Source of the DNA: Coxiellaceae bacterium
GTDB lineage: Bacteria > Pseudomonadota > Gammaproteobacteria > Coxiellales > Coxiellaceae
Assembly (NCBI GenBank): GCA_029212925.1
Contig: JARGOB010000007.1
Span: forward strand, 91,624-155,623
DNA: 64,000 bases
Direction of reading: 5' to 3'
Both the position numbers and the translations under genes were made by a program. Below the pieces are notes generated by a model, which saw only the letters and a list, made by a program, of their open reading frames with translations, had not been told where the DNA came from and did not search any database. The first letter of the stretch is position 1, and each line of letters opens with the position of its first letter. Below are positions 1-8,907 of the stretch, one piece after another.

Positions 1-726
1 TTCCCAGGTTGGCTGTTTTTTATCTTCTTTTTTCTTATCTTTATCTTCATCGGCAGCATCAGCAGCTGGTGCTTCCACTTCCAACATCATAATCGGCAAT
101 AAAATATGATCGGAGTATTTGCGGATAATCGTACGTAAGCGCATGCCATCAGCAAATTCTTTACACTCTTCTTTCAGGTGTAAGATCACTTCCGTACCAC
201 GCTCTTTACGTTCAATGTTTTTAACCGTAAATTCACCCTCACCTTTTGAAGTCCACTCAACCCCTTCATCAGATTTCATACCAGCACGACGTGTACGCAC
301 AACCACATCATCAGCAACAACAAATGACGAATAAAAACCAACACCAAATTGGCCAATCATTTGTGAGTTATCACCACCACTTTTACTTTCCAGCATATCT
401 TTAAATGCCTGTGTACCTGATTTCGCAATTGTACCTAAGTTAGCAATCACATCATCACGGTTCATACCAATACCATTATCACGAATAGTGACGGTATTGG
501 CTTTTTCGTCGTAAGTGATCCAGATCTTTAGATCACTATCACCTTCATACAAAGCATCATTCGCTAAAGTTTCATAACGCAGTTTATCGGCCGCGTCTGA
601 GGCATTCGACACCAATTCACGCACGAAAATTTCTTTATTACTGTATAAGTTATGAGCCACCAATTTCAGTAACTGTTGCACTTCAGCTTCAAAGCCAAGT
701 GTTTCTTGTTGTGGTTCTAATGCCAT
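1..726 (-). CDS. htpG: Chaperone HtpG (Hsp90), N-terminal part, cut by window edge
   Basis: ATP-dependent cytoplasmic Hsp90 chaperone. I translated the minus strand from ATG at 726 to the window edge (242 codons, open). It begins [20 protein letters not shown] and shows the Hsp90 ATPase signatures: [31 protein letters not shown] and [11 protein letters not shown]. The acidic/lysine-rich linker ([14 protein letters not shown]) between the N-terminal ATPase and the middle domain lies at the window edge. AGAGGA 8-10 nt upstream supports the start. The middle and dimerisation domains lie outside the window. Confidence 0.97.
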   Translation of the reverse strand, partial: MALEPQQETLGFEAEVQQLLKLVAHNLYSNKEIFVRELVSNASDAADKLRYETLANDALYEGDSDLKIWITYDEKANTVTIRDNGIGMNRDDVIANLGTIAKSGTQAFKDMLESKSGGDNSQMIGQFGVGFYSSFVVADDVVVRTRRAGMKSDEGVEWTSKGEGEFTVKNIERKERGTEVILHLKEECKEFADGMRLRTIIRKYSDHILLPIMMLEVEAPAADAADEDKDKKKEDKKQPTWE

Positions 727-858
727 TTCTTTAATCCTCTTAATAAATGTTTAACTGGCTGTTATATAGGGGTCCGGGATATACATTTCAAGACAAACGA
801 CGTTATAATAATATGGCTAAACACAAGTTTAATACCTTATATATAGTGAGGAGCGCAT

Positions 859-1446
859 ATGCCTAATTACGAATTACTTAATCAAGTGGAAAACAAACCA
901 GAAAACATAAGCTTACATCGCCAGTACCTACCTGAGCTGGTTCACTTAGATGACCCAGGCTTAGCCGTAATGCGGGACTTTAATCAAAATAGGCCAAATA
1001 CTGTGCAGCCCAGCGTGTCAATGGACGAAGCTTTAAATGAAATGAAAGTGACGGGTTGCCACTTATTGATGGTCGTTGATGATGAGCATAAGCTACTTGG
1101 ATTACTATCCTCTGAAGACTTACTCGGCGAAAAACCCATTCAATTATTGACAGAAAAGCGCATAGATCGTCATTTAATTACCACTAAAATGCTAATGACT
1201 CCTATCAAGGAAGTGGCTATCTTTGACTTAGACACCATCGAGCATGCCCGTGTCGGCAATGTGGTAAATACAATGAAAGAATTACACGCCCATTATGCGC
1301 TAGTCATCGAGAGTAGGCCTAATAGTGATGACCCGGCCATCCGCGGCTTGCTTAATACTTCGCAAATCAGTAAACAACTGCATAGCGAAGTAGCATCGAA
1401 AATTGCTAAAGCGCAAAGCGTGTCGGAATTACAAGGGCGGCTCTAA
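859..1446 (+). CDS. CBS-domain-pair protein
   Basis: A 195-residue soluble protein. Residues about 45-95 (TVQPSVSMDEALNEM, then HLLMVVDDEHKLLGLLSSED) form a clear first CBS motif. Residues about 115-175 (MTPIKEVAIFDLDTIEHARV, then HYALVIES, IRGLLNTSQIS) form a second, more divergent one. CBS pairs bind adenine nucleotides and act as energy or ion sensors. There is no fused enzyme or transporter domain and no membrane segment, so this is a stand-alone sensor of unknown partner. It is divergent from htpG. GAGGAG sits just before the ATG, and a TATAAT-like box lies at 804-809. Confidence 0.85.
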   Translation: MPNYELLNQVENKPENISLHRQYLPELVHLDDPGLAVMRDFNQNRPNTVQPSVSMDEALNEMKVTGCHLLMVVDDEHKLLGLLSSEDLLGEKPIQLLTEKRIDRHLITTKMLMTPIKEVAIFDLDTIEHARVGNVVNTMKELHAHYALVIESRPNSDDPAIRGLLNTSQISKQLHSEVASKIAKAQSVSELQGRL

Positions 1447-1510
1447 GGCCCTCATCATTAGACACCACATCATCAACTATGCGCCATCTCGGCTTAGAAA
1501 CCGGGAAAGG

Positions 1511-1524
1511 AGCCACGCGTGGCT
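1511..1524. repeat. 14-bp perfect palindrome between CBS gene and protease gene
   Basis: AGCCACGCGTGGCT is a perfect dyad 65 bp past the CBS stop codon. No T-run follows on either strand, so it is not a classical terminator. It could be a protein-binding site or chance. Confidence 0.4.
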
Positions 1525-1605
1525 TAAATCTCTATCCCTGGTATTTTCTGCTACTCACTTTAGCTATAATTAGAGCGAAATTTAGATAGTTAATGGTATG
1601 AAAAG

Positions 1606-2724
1606 ATGAGTATTAGTGATTTAGTTGATTGTTCCGATGTAACAGATAAAGACTTGCTGCAAGCTATTGGCCCAAGGTGGCCTAATCCTCAGAATATTAC
1701 TTACACCTTCTCTGCTGAATTAGCGAGCAGTGAGATAGAGATATTAAAAGCCAAATTCCCATTAATGCCAACATTTGATGCCTCTAACCTGTTTAAGCAA
1801 AAAATGGAATATGTGTTGTCACGCTGGTCTGCTTTGACAAACGGTATTTTTCAGTTTAATCAAGTTGAACACCTCTCTAGTGATCAAACAGGCATAATTT
1901 TTTCACCCTGTGGATCAAGATTTCAATTCGATAAGGTAAATGGCGGCGGTGGCATTACTATTATGAGCACTATTGATGCTACAAATGTGATGGGGCGTGC
2001 GTTAATTTGCCTACCCGAGTTAGGTAGTAAGCAAGTTCAGAAAACATCCCACTATCCTGACTTATATACATCAATGCATGAGGCTGGTCATGCGCTTGGC
2101 TTGTTACATACGCATGATGGTACGGTGGGGCGTAAACTATTTGAAAATGACGTTACAAAAAAATGCTCTGTGATGGCTTATCCACATGAAATTAATATAA
2201 CAAAATATTTTAATTGTGATTTACGGGGCAATCACTGCAAACCCAATTATGCCATTGAGCCTGGAGCCATTGATGTGCGATTAATTCATTTGGCGTATGG
2301 TAATAATCAAACGGAAATTCAAGCAATACCAACAGAACCATTACAGTCTACACAAACATTAAAATCAGCGATGGCACCAAACTTTTCCCAATCCATACTT
2401 GTTGATGGATTGAAAATTTTTGCAATTGTGCTGCTACGATCAGCTCTTCATAAAAAACTGATGAGTCGAGCCAGTAAGTCTAATAACAAACAACGCGCTA
2501 TGGCTATGGCTGAAATAACAACTGATTCTTTTACTGCGTTAAGTTTAGTGGGCATGGGAGTAGTTAAACTAAAACCAGAGTACCTAGCTGCTTTAGCTGG
2601 TATTGTTTTAGGTAGGGCACTCAATAGAAGCCATGTTTGCCATGGGTTATTTCGTAAAAATCCTAAGCAGCCACAAAGTGCATGCTTAGGTTTATCTTCT
2701 CAGAGCACTACAAGATATTCCTAG
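1606..2724 (+). CDS. Metzincin zinc protease, serralysin/matrixin (M10)-like, no signal peptide
   Basis: A 372-residue protein. HEAGHALGLLH at 158-168 is the full metzincin zinc motif HExxHxxGxxH. CSVMAYP at 187-193 supplies the Met-turn (Met190). IDVRLIHLAYG at 222-232 resembles the helix that ends serralysin catalytic domains. The N-terminal stretch (RWPNPQNITYTF, then a W-rich helix) also fits M10 peptidases. There is no Sec signal peptide, no propeptide cysteine switch that I can see, and no RTX glycine repeats. The C-terminal third (about 262-345) carries hydrophobic segments of unknown role. Export by a dedicated secretion system, or an intracellular role, is inference. TATAAT at 1565-1570 may be its -10 box. 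Confidence 0.8.
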   Translation: MSISDLVDCSDVTDKDLLQAIGPRWPNPQNITYTFSAELASSEIEILKAKFPLMPTFDASNLFKQKMEYVLSRWSALTNGIFQFNQVEHLSSDQTGIIFSPCGSRFQFDKVNGGGGITIMSTIDATNVMGRALICLPELGSKQVQKTSHYPDLYTSMHEAGHALGLLHTHDGTVGRKLFENDVTKKCSVMAYPHEINITKYFNCDLRGNHCKPNYAIEPGAIDVRLIHLAYGNNQTEIQAIPTEPLQSTQTLKSAMAPNFSQSILVDGLKIFAIVLLRSALHKKLMSRASKSNNKQRAMAMAEITTDSFTALSLVGMGVVKLKPEYLAALAGIVLGRALNRSHVCHGLFRKNPKQPQSACLGLSSQSTTRYS

Positions 2725-2747
2725 TAGCTTACGGCAGAGTGGCAAGC

Positions 2748-3230
2748 TTATGCTTTAGTAAGATTTACATTATGATCTAAGTGAAACCTATCATGATGGC
2801 CTAAAATCTTTGCAGTTACTGTGCCCGCTACTTTTATTTTACCAGCTGTTTCAATACTGGCCGTCAAATTTTCAGCACTGCTCTGCGGCACAGTTATCGC
2901 AGCATTACCTGCCGCATCATCAGTGCAAGTAGCCGCTTGTAACATTTGATCAAAGTCAGCACCCTTAACCGATAAGTTCAATTTGATATTAAAAGTGTAC
3001 TTGCCTTGTGAACCAGCCACATCAACCATATCGACAGTGCCATCAATATCCGGATGAAACCAACCCACATGTAACGTACCATGTGCATCCCAATGCGTAT
3101 TGCTATTTCCCAGCAACTGTTCACACTGTACGCCAGCCACGTTAAATACCTGCGTATTAGCCATCACTGGTGTAGTAACAATAACAGCAGATGCTATAGC
3201 TAAAGCCGTTAAAAATGGAAATTTACTCAT
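2748..3230 (-). CDS. Secreted protein of unknown function
   Basis: A 160-residue protein with a clear Sec signal peptide (MSKFPFLTALAIASAVIVTTPVMANT; likely cleavage after VMA). The mature part is about 135 residues with two cysteines that could pair, and it is rich in alternating polar/apolar segments suggesting beta structure (GTLHVGWFHPDIDGTVDMVD, KYTFNIKLNLSVKG). I do not recognise a family. It lies downstream of rpoS on the same strand with 79 bp between, and is convergent with the metzincin gene. Confidence 0.7.
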   Translation of the reverse strand: MSKFPFLTALAIASAVIVTTPVMANTQVFNVAGVQCEQLLGNSNTHWDAHGTLHVGWFHPDIDGTVDMVDVAGSQGKYTFNIKLNLSVKGADFDQMLQAATCTDDAAGNAAITVPQSSAENLTASIETAGKIKVAGTVTAKILGHHDRFHLDHNVNLTKA

Positions 3231-3309
3231 CGAAAGTCCCCTTGATTTTTTATTTTTATGTAAAATTTTTACCCAGGGAATAATACAGTCTTTGCGCAGG
3301 AAAACAACA

Positions 3310-4521
3310 CTAAACGTCTTCAGCTTCCATCATTTCACGCAAACGACGCAAGGCATCTAATTGAATTTGGCGTACACGCTCACGCGTTAAGCCAACAGCA
3401 GCACCGACTTGCTCTAAAGTGCCACGCTCATGCTCAAATAATCCAAAGCGGCGAATCACCACTTCTCGTTGGCGCTCATCAAGTTGATTTAACCAGTCAA
3501 CTAAATGCTCACCATAATCATCTTCCAAAAGAATATCAGCAGGATTTGAATTTTCATCCGCAATGGTATCAACCAGTGTTGCTGAATTATTACGCGATAC
3601 AGGCACATCAATCGATGTTGCATCTGCCGCTAAACCCATCACCTTGCGAATATCTTCCACTGGCTTATCAATCATCTCAGCAATTTCATCGCTTGATGGC
3701 TCATGATCCATGCTGGTTGATAATTTCTTAGCTGCGCGTAAATAAATATTTAGCTCTTTGATTACATGTATCGGCAAACGCACCGTACGACTTTGATTCA
3801 TGATCGCACGTTCTATCGTTTGACGAATCCACCAAGTCGCATACGTAGAAAAACGGAAACCACGTTCCGGATCAAATTTTTCTACCGCAGTCATTAATCC
3901 AAGATTGCCTTCTTCAATCAAATCTAAAAATGCTAATCCACGATTACAATAGCTACGTGCAATCTTCACCACCAAACGCAAATTACTTTCAATCATTTTA
4001 TGCCGTGCTTTGGGGTCACCTTTAACAACACGACGTGCCACCTTTAATTCATCTTGCGGCGTTAATAATGGTTTAAAGCCAATTTCCTTCATATACAACT
4101 GTGTTGGATCAGCAGCGCGGGCATCATCACTGTAACGACGAGGTTTTTTTGCTGCTTTTGGCAGTACGGCTTTAATCGATTTAGCTTTTTTTGAAGCTTT
4201 AGGCTTAGCTGCCTTAGTCGCTTTTGCTTTGGTAGTTTTAGCTTTTGTTATGGTCGCTTTTGCTTTAGTCGTTTTAGCCTTAGTGGGTTTAGCTTTTGCT
4301 GTAGTCACTTTAGCCTTAGTAGGCTTAGCTTTTGCTGTAGACGCTTTAGCCTTGGTGGGTTTAGCCTTGGTGGGTTTAGCCTTTGAAGCTTTTACTGGCT
4401 TACCAGCTTTCACGGCTTTAGTAGCCTTCGTTGCTTTAGCGGGTGTTTTCGCTTTAGCTACCTTAGCTTTACTAGCAGCCTTCTTAGGCTTCTCTTCGTC
4501 ACTTTGTTTTCGCTTTGCCAC
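3310..4521 (-). CDS. rpoS: RNA polymerase sigma factor RpoS with histone-like N-terminal tail
   Basis: Stationary-phase/stress sigma factor, 403 residues against about 330 in E. coli. From about residue 136 it follows Rpo[18 protein letters not shown] (region 1.2), [18 protein letters not shown] and [11 protein letters not shown] (2.1-2.2), [17 protein letters not shown] (2.3-2.4), [10 protein letters not shown] (3.0), [14 protein letters not shown] and [11 protein letters not shown] (region 4). Residues 1-129 are an unusual tail of [15 protein letters not shown]-type repeats. The start is GTG at 4521 with AAGGA at 4530-4534. The next in-frame Met is already inside region 1.2, so the tail is part of the frame. 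It sits directly behind nlpD as in other gammaproteobacteria. Confidence 0.95.
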   Translation of the reverse strand: MAKRKQSDEEKPKKAASKAKVAKAKTPAKATKATKAVKAGKPVKASKAKPTKAKPTKAKASTAKAKPTKAKVTTAKAKPTKAKTTKAKATITKAKTTKAKATKAAKPKASKKAKSIKAVLPKAAKKPRRYSDDARAADPTQLYMKEIGFKPLLTPQDELKVARRVVKGDPKARHKMIESNLRLVVKIARSYCNRGLAFLDLIEEGNLGLMTAVEKFDPERGFRFSTYATWWIRQTIERAIMNQSRTVRLPIHVIKELNIYLRAAKKLSTSMDHEPSSDEIAEMIDKPVEDIRKVMGLAADATSIDVPVSRNNSATLVDTIADENSNPADILLEDDYGEHLVDWLNQLDERQREVVIRRFGLFEHERGTLEQVGAAVGLTRERVRQIQLDALRRLREMMEAEDV

Positions 4522-4529
4522 TCGCTACA

Positions 4530-4534
4530 TCCTT
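4530..4534 (-). promoter_or_regulatory. Ribosome binding site deciding the rpoS GTG start
   Basis: AAGGA on the minus strand overlaps the nlpD stop codon (TAAGGA) and lies 8 nt before GTG 4521. A nearby ATG (4528-4530) is followed at once by TAG and cannot serve. The overlap suggests translational coupling of rpoS to nlpD. Confidence 0.7.
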
Positions 4535-5255
4535 ACCGCAAATAGTTTAGTGGATTAACTGGACGACCATCCTTCCGTATCTCAAAATGGAGCATTGTTT
4601 TTCCTCCATTGTCTTTACCCATTGTAGCAATTGTTTGGCCACGTTGCACCCGCATTCCAATTTTAACTAGATTGCGCATATTGTATGCATACGCACTCAG
4701 ATAACTACTGTTATGTTTAATGATAATTAAGTGACCATAACCACGCACACCCGTTCCACTGTAAACAACAACACCAGACGCAGCCGCTTTAATCGATTGG
4801 CCTAAGCGCCCTGCTATATCAATGCCATTATTACCACCCGCTTTTGGATTATATTTACGCACCAATCGACCGGTAGTTGGCCAACGCCAAGCTCCATTAA
4901 AGGCAACGTGACGCGGTATGCGCTGTTTAGTTTTTGGTTTAACTATTGGCTTACTTTTCGATGTGGCCGGCAGTTGCCGTGAGGATTGACGCGATACACC
5001 CGTAGTCATGCGCAAGCGTTGACCGGCATCAATGGTGTAAGGCGGCTTTATTCCATTTGCCTGAGCTAAAGCCCGATAATCCAAACCAAATGCCCACGCA
5101 ATCGAATACAATGTATCACCACGGCGAACCAAGTAGGTACTATTCGCAGCTGCGGGTTGATTCCATGCATTAACAACCGGCGCGTAAGTGCTGCCGCCAC
5201 AACCAACCAGGCCGAGTGTTACCATAGTGAGTATAAAAAAACGAATTACTGCCAC
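4533..5255 (-). CDS. nlpD: NlpD-like LysM/M23 lipoprotein
   Basis: A 240-residue outer-membrane lipoprotein that in the family activates cell-wall amidases at division. Lipobox LVGC at about 16-19 is followed by a LysM domain (about 42-85, TYLVRRGDTLYSIAWAFGLD). A C-terminal M23/LytM domain covers about 130-238. The catalytic metal ligands are degenerate: NGIDI stands where HxGxD would be, and AYAYN where the HxH region would be, although LHFEIR remains. This matches NlpD/EnvC-type non-hydrolytic activators. GTG start. It overlaps surE by 10 bp and precedes rpoS by 11 bp; in E. coli the main rpoS promoter lies inside nlpD. Confidence 0.93.
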   Translation of the reverse strand: MAVIRFFILTMVTLGLVGCGGSTYAPVVNAWNQPAAANSTYLVRRGDTLYSIAWAFGLDYRALAQANGIKPPYTIDAGQRLRMTTGVSRQSSRQLPATSKSKPIVKPKTKQRIPRHVAFNGAWRWPTTGRLVRKYNPKAGGNNGIDIAGRLGQSIKAAASGVVVYSGTGVRGYGHLIIIKHNSSYLSAYAYNMRNLVKIGMRVQRGQTIATMGKDNGGKTMLHFEIRKDGRPVNPLNYLR

Positions 5256-5995
5256 CTATTCATCCATTGATTAATTTCAGCACAGGCCTCGTGATGAGTT
5301 AAATCGATGCGTAATGGTGAGATTGCTATTTTATTTTGCTCAATAGCATAAAAATCTGTGCCGGGGCCCGCATCAGCTCCCTTGCCTGCTGCTCCAATCC
5401 AGTATAACTCATGCATGCCCGAATCCGTATCTCGAATCAGTGGCTCTGCCACATGACGACAACCTAACCGCACCAACTCAAAGCCCTGCATATCCTCATA
5501 ACGGCATGCCGGAATGTTCACATTTAATACGGTGCCGGATTCAAGTGGCTCAGTTAACACATGCCTAACCAAATCAGCTGCAACCTTTTCTGCATCAGCT
5601 AGGTAACGCACATCCCGACTGCATAAAGAAAACGCAATCGATGGCAGTCCTAAAAAGCGCCCCTCAATGGCTGCCGCTACGGTGCCTGAATACCAGACAT
5701 CATCGCCCAGGTTGGCACCCAAATTAATACCACTTAATACCATGTCAGGTTTTTGTTCTAATAACCCCGTCAAAGCCAAGTGAACGCAATCTGTAGGCGT
5801 ACCAAATACTTTGATTCTTTTTTCCGTAATACGCTCTACCACAATCGGTGATTTCAAACTTAAGGAGTTACTCGCACCACTGTGATCACGATCAGGAGCC
5901 ACTAAAGTAATATCACCCAGTCCCTCAACAGCTTTTTCCAGGTGAGCGATCCCCGGCGCATCTATTCCGTCATCATTTGATAATAAAAAATTCAT
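5246..5995 (-). CDS. surE: 5'/3'-nucleotidase SurE
   Basis: A 249-residue cytoplasmic, metal-dependent nucleotidase acting on nucleoside monophosphates. It opens with the family signature LLSNDDGIDAPGI (metal-binding DD at 8-9) and VAPDRDHSGASNSLSL. It contains PDMVLSGINLGANLGDDVWYSGTVAAA with the conserved Asn and SGTV. Length is normal for the family. Its ATG overlaps the pelG stop by 4 nt, so it is translationally coupled to the exopolysaccharide genes, which is not the usual neighbourhood. The usual pcm gene between surE and nlpD is absent. Confidence 0.96.
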   Translation of the reverse strand: MNFLLSNDDGIDAPGIAHLEKAVEGLGDITLVAPDRDHSGASNSLSLKSPIVVERITEKRIKVFGTPTDCVHLALTGLLEQKPDMVLSGINLGANLGDDVWYSGTVAAAIEGRFLGLPSIAFSLCSRDVRYLADAEKVAADLVRHVLTEPLESGTVLNVNIPACRYEDMQGFELVRLGCRHVAEPLIRDTDSGMHELYWIGAAGKGADAGPGTDFYAIEQNKIAISPLRIDLTHHEACAEINQWMNRWQ

Positions 5996-7362
5996 CGTAA
6001 CATAAACGTCATGTATTCCAGATTACGGAAATCGTAATCCAATAAAAAGAAAGCTAGCAGATTAGAAAATAATAATGATGCTGCTAAACCGTAAGCGTAA
6101 TAATATACCCCAAGATGAACTGTTATTATAGTTAAAATAAGATTACTAACAAAAAAGAACACTGTAATTGTTACCGCCTGGTGTTTCTTGTCCAAATAGA
6201 ACAGAATGTTCAATAATCCAAGCAGAATAACCTGTAACGCTGCTGCAATCGTAGCCACATTTAAAATATGCGCATAGTAAATTGACACACCAAACAGATG
6301 CAAAATAGTTTTTCCCGCCAAAAACATCAGCACTATCATAAAGCCTTGCACTTTAGCAATTTCCACCACACCAAAGTAAGCAGCTGATACCATTTGTTGA
6401 CGATAATTTAAAATATTGGTTAGTGAGTCACCATTACGAATCGCATTGTAATATTGATCGTAGTATTCAACAAAATCCGTTTCCAATCGAAACAAAAATA
6501 CTGCCATACCAGGGATCATCGTTAGGTAAGAAAAGAAGATAGGTAAATCATATATCGGTGATGAAAATAACGGCCCAATGATATGCATGCCCGTGCTAGC
6601 CGAATACCAAAACACAACCTTATCCACCCAGATCGCCATATTATAAAACAAGCCAACCAGAACCAGTGTTATAAATAACTTCCCAGGGCGAAGAAATTCA
6701 AATGACATTAACTGCTGACTAAAATGGCTACGAAATAACACAAATATCATGCCAGCTAGCAATAATACCTGCCCAGTAAAAAATGCCAACATTAAACCAA
6801 CCAAACCAAAAGCATACAACCAATAACCCAACGCAACAATCAAGGCATAGCCAGCAAAAAATACAATTAAAATTGCACGATAAGCTTTTAAACCAGACAA
6901 TAAACTGCTCGACAACCAGTTGCCGCACAACACAATAAAACTAAATGCCATTAATAATCGATACAAAGTGGGCGTGTTAATAAAAAATATAGCATCCACA
7001 ATAAACGCTACCACGCTCGCAAGTATAGTGGTGCACAATAAAGCGCCGCAATACGTTGGGATAATCGCATTTTCACGCTCAGCATAAATCAAATCAGATA
7101 TGAATCGAGTAAAACTAAACTGCGCCAATCCTGACAATGTCAGACTTGCAGCAAACAAATACGTAATCGATGTTTGAAACTGAGTAATCGATGTAGCAAA
7201 TCGCGGATAACGGTATTTAATAAAGCTAATCAGTACAATACCAAAAACTGCCAGTAACCACGGCCCCGAACTTAAAACACTCGCATAGCCATAAGCACGC
7301 ATAAAATTAAAAAAACTATCCGTTTTTAAAATACGCCTTAATTGAAATCCTATTCCTGCCAT
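5992..7362 (-). CDS. pelG: Pel polysaccharide inner-membrane transporter PelG
   Basis: A 456-residue polytopic membrane protein of about 12 helices, related to Wzx/MATE flippases. In the Pel system it forms the synthase complex with PelD, PelE and PelF in the inner membrane. MAGIGFQLRRILK at the N-terminus is characteristic of PelG, as are the conserved loops YYDQYYNAIRNG and FYLDKKHQA. The length equals that of the Pseudomonas protein. It lies 12 bp downstream of pelF and overlaps surE. Confidence 0.95.
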   Translation of the reverse strand: MAGIGFQLRRILKTDSFFNFMRAYGYASVLSSGPWLLAVFGIVLISFIKYRYPRFATSITQFQTSITYLFAASLTLSGLAQFSFTRFISDLIYAERENAIIPTYCGALLCTTILASVVAFIVDAIFFINTPTLYRLLMAFSFIVLCGNWLSSSLLSGLKAYRAILIVFFAGYALIVALGYWLYAFGLVGLMLAFFTGQVLLLAGMIFVLFRSHFSQQLMSFEFLRPGKLFITLVLVGLFYNMAIWVDKVVFWYSASTGMHIIGPLFSSPIYDLPIFFSYLTMIPGMAVFLFRLETDFVEYYDQYYNAIRNGDSLTNILNYRQQMVSAAYFGVVEIAKVQGFMIVLMFLAGKTILHLFGVSIYYAHILNVATIAAALQVILLGLLNILFYLDKKHQAVTITVFFFVSNLILTIITVHLGVYYYAYGLAASLLFSNLLAFFLLDYDFRNLEYMTFMLR

Positions 7363-7374
7363 GCAATTACCGTC

Positions 7375-8907
7375 CTATCCTTGACATGCCGCCATCGCCT
7401 CTTCATAAAGTCTATGATACTTCTCCTGCATAATACGCTCATCAAAGAACTTTTCTGCGCGTATAATCGCCGCCTCTTGGCAGGCTTTATAATGCGCTTC
7501 GTCTGTTAGCATTTTTATAATACCCGTTGCCAAATCATTGGGGTTTGCAATTGACACCACCTCGCCCGCTGGTGGGATTGCCCTCGTTTCTTCATCAAAG
7601 CCTTCCACCAATTCACGGCATGCACCAACGTCAGTTACCACTACCGGCAAACCCGCCGCATATGCTTCCAACACGGTTAATGGCATGCCTTCACTGATCG
7701 AACTTAATACCATTAAATCAATCGTTGACAACACATCTGTCATTTTCATCAAACCGGTAAATTGCACAACGTCGGTTAACCCCATGGTGGTAACCAATTC
7801 ACGGCACTCTTCCACATAATCTTCATCTTCATCTTGTGGACCAACAATCCAAGCTTCGATATGATCTGTTTTATCAGCAACAATCTTTACCGCACGAATA
7901 TAAGTTTTTATATCCTTAATTGGCACAACGCGCCCTACCAATGCCATGGTTAGCTGTCCTGAAAAATCGACGGGATGGCGACATACTTTTAAAGTTGTAA
8001 CATCCACACCGTTGGCAATCACTTCAGTTTTTTTCGGATCAGCACCATCTTCAATTTGTTTTGCTTGAGCTCCGCCATATAAGCTCAATATATTCGTTGA
8101 AGCGCCATAACAAACTCGCGCTAAACACTCAAAAAAGCGAATCCATATATGACGCAAGTAACTCGGTTCGATCGGCGATGCGACCAACGGGTCAACATTC
8201 TTAACCACAGTACTGCTTAATAATTCAATTCGGCGCTCTTTAGCATAGATGCCATGCTCTGTCAGGATCAATGGATAACCATACTTTTTATTTACTAGTG
8301 ATGCGAGAAATCCAGCATAGCCTGTCGATACAGTATGTAGCGCTTTAACTTTAATAAAATCATTAACAATATCCGCAATACCCCATAAGGGTTGATGAAC
8401 GTTACGCACTGTCCAAAAATAATCAAGAAATGACGGCTCTGCCGAATAGGTTTTATACATTTCAACAATTAAACGCCAAGATTCGCGACTAAATAAAAAT
8501 TGCTTCTCATCAACTTTTTGTTTTGGATCAATATAAAAAGACAAGTCTGAAAAAATATCGTCGATACAAGCCTCAGTTCCACCGCCTTTAAAGCAAACAT
8601 GCAAATCTCTAATTTGAGAAAAAGCTTTTGGACGACCAGGGCATGGCTTTGGCTTAAGCTTTTTTTTACCATCAAATAAATAGTGAATTTCAACATGCAC
8701 TACATTTTCTGGCAGCTTGTATTTTATCTCGGTATAGTCTTCTTCTTTTGAACCAATAAATATTAAAGCAAACTGGATATCGGGGTAAGAATTTATAATT
8801 TGATGCACCCAGGAAGATACGCCTCCCGTCACCAATGGATAAGCACCCTCAACAAATAAAGCAATATCAGCTGAATCAGCCGTAGGTAAATGACTGGTAT
8901 CAACCAC
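7375..8907 (-). CDS. pelF: Pel polysaccharide glycosyltransferase PelF
   Basis: Cytoplasmic GT4-family glycosyltransferase that polymerises the Pel chain from UDP-aminosugar. YPLVTGGVSSWVHQ near residues 22-35 is the PelF N-terminal glycine-rich signature. LVGRVVPIKDIKTYI is the GT-B nucleotide-binding region. EGMPLTVLE carries the EX7E catalytic/retaining motif. I place the start at GTG 8907 because GGAGG (8912-8916) precedes it. The frame extends to a TTG at 8925 without a ribosome site. The chosen start gives about 510 residues, near the 507 of Pseudomonas PelF. It overlaps pelE by 8 bp. Confidence 0.95.
   Translation of the reverse strand: MVDTSHLPTADSADIALFVEGAYPLVTGGVSSWVHQIINSYPDIQFALIFIGSKEEDYTEIKYKLPENVVHVEIHYLFDGKKKLKPKPCPGRPKAFSQIRDLHVCFKGGGTEACIDDIFSDLSFYIDPKQKVDEKQFLFSRESWRLIVEMYKTYSAEPSFLDYFWTVRNVHQPLWGIADIVNDFIKVKALHTVSTGYAGFLASLVNKKYGYPLILTEHGIYAKERRIELLSSTVVKNVDPLVASPIEPSYLRHIWIRFFECLARVCYGASTNILSLYGGAQAKQIEDGADPKKTEVIANGVDVTTLKVCRHPVDFSGQLTMALVGRVVPIKDIKTYIRAVKIVADKTDHIEAWIVGPQDEDEDYVEECRELVTTMGLTDVVQFTGLMKMTDVLSTIDLMVLSSISEGMPLTVLEAYAAGLPVVVTDVGACRELVEGFDEETRAIPPAGEVVSIANPNDLATGIIKMLTDEAHYKACQEAAIIRAEKFFDERIMQEKYHRLYEEAMAACQG

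Noticed and set aside
4229..4558. Open frame of 109 codons rich in Val/Leu/Ala on the plus strand
   Set aside because: It is the antisense of the lysine/alanine-rich tail of RpoS; repetitive codons there keep the other strand open. No ribosome site.
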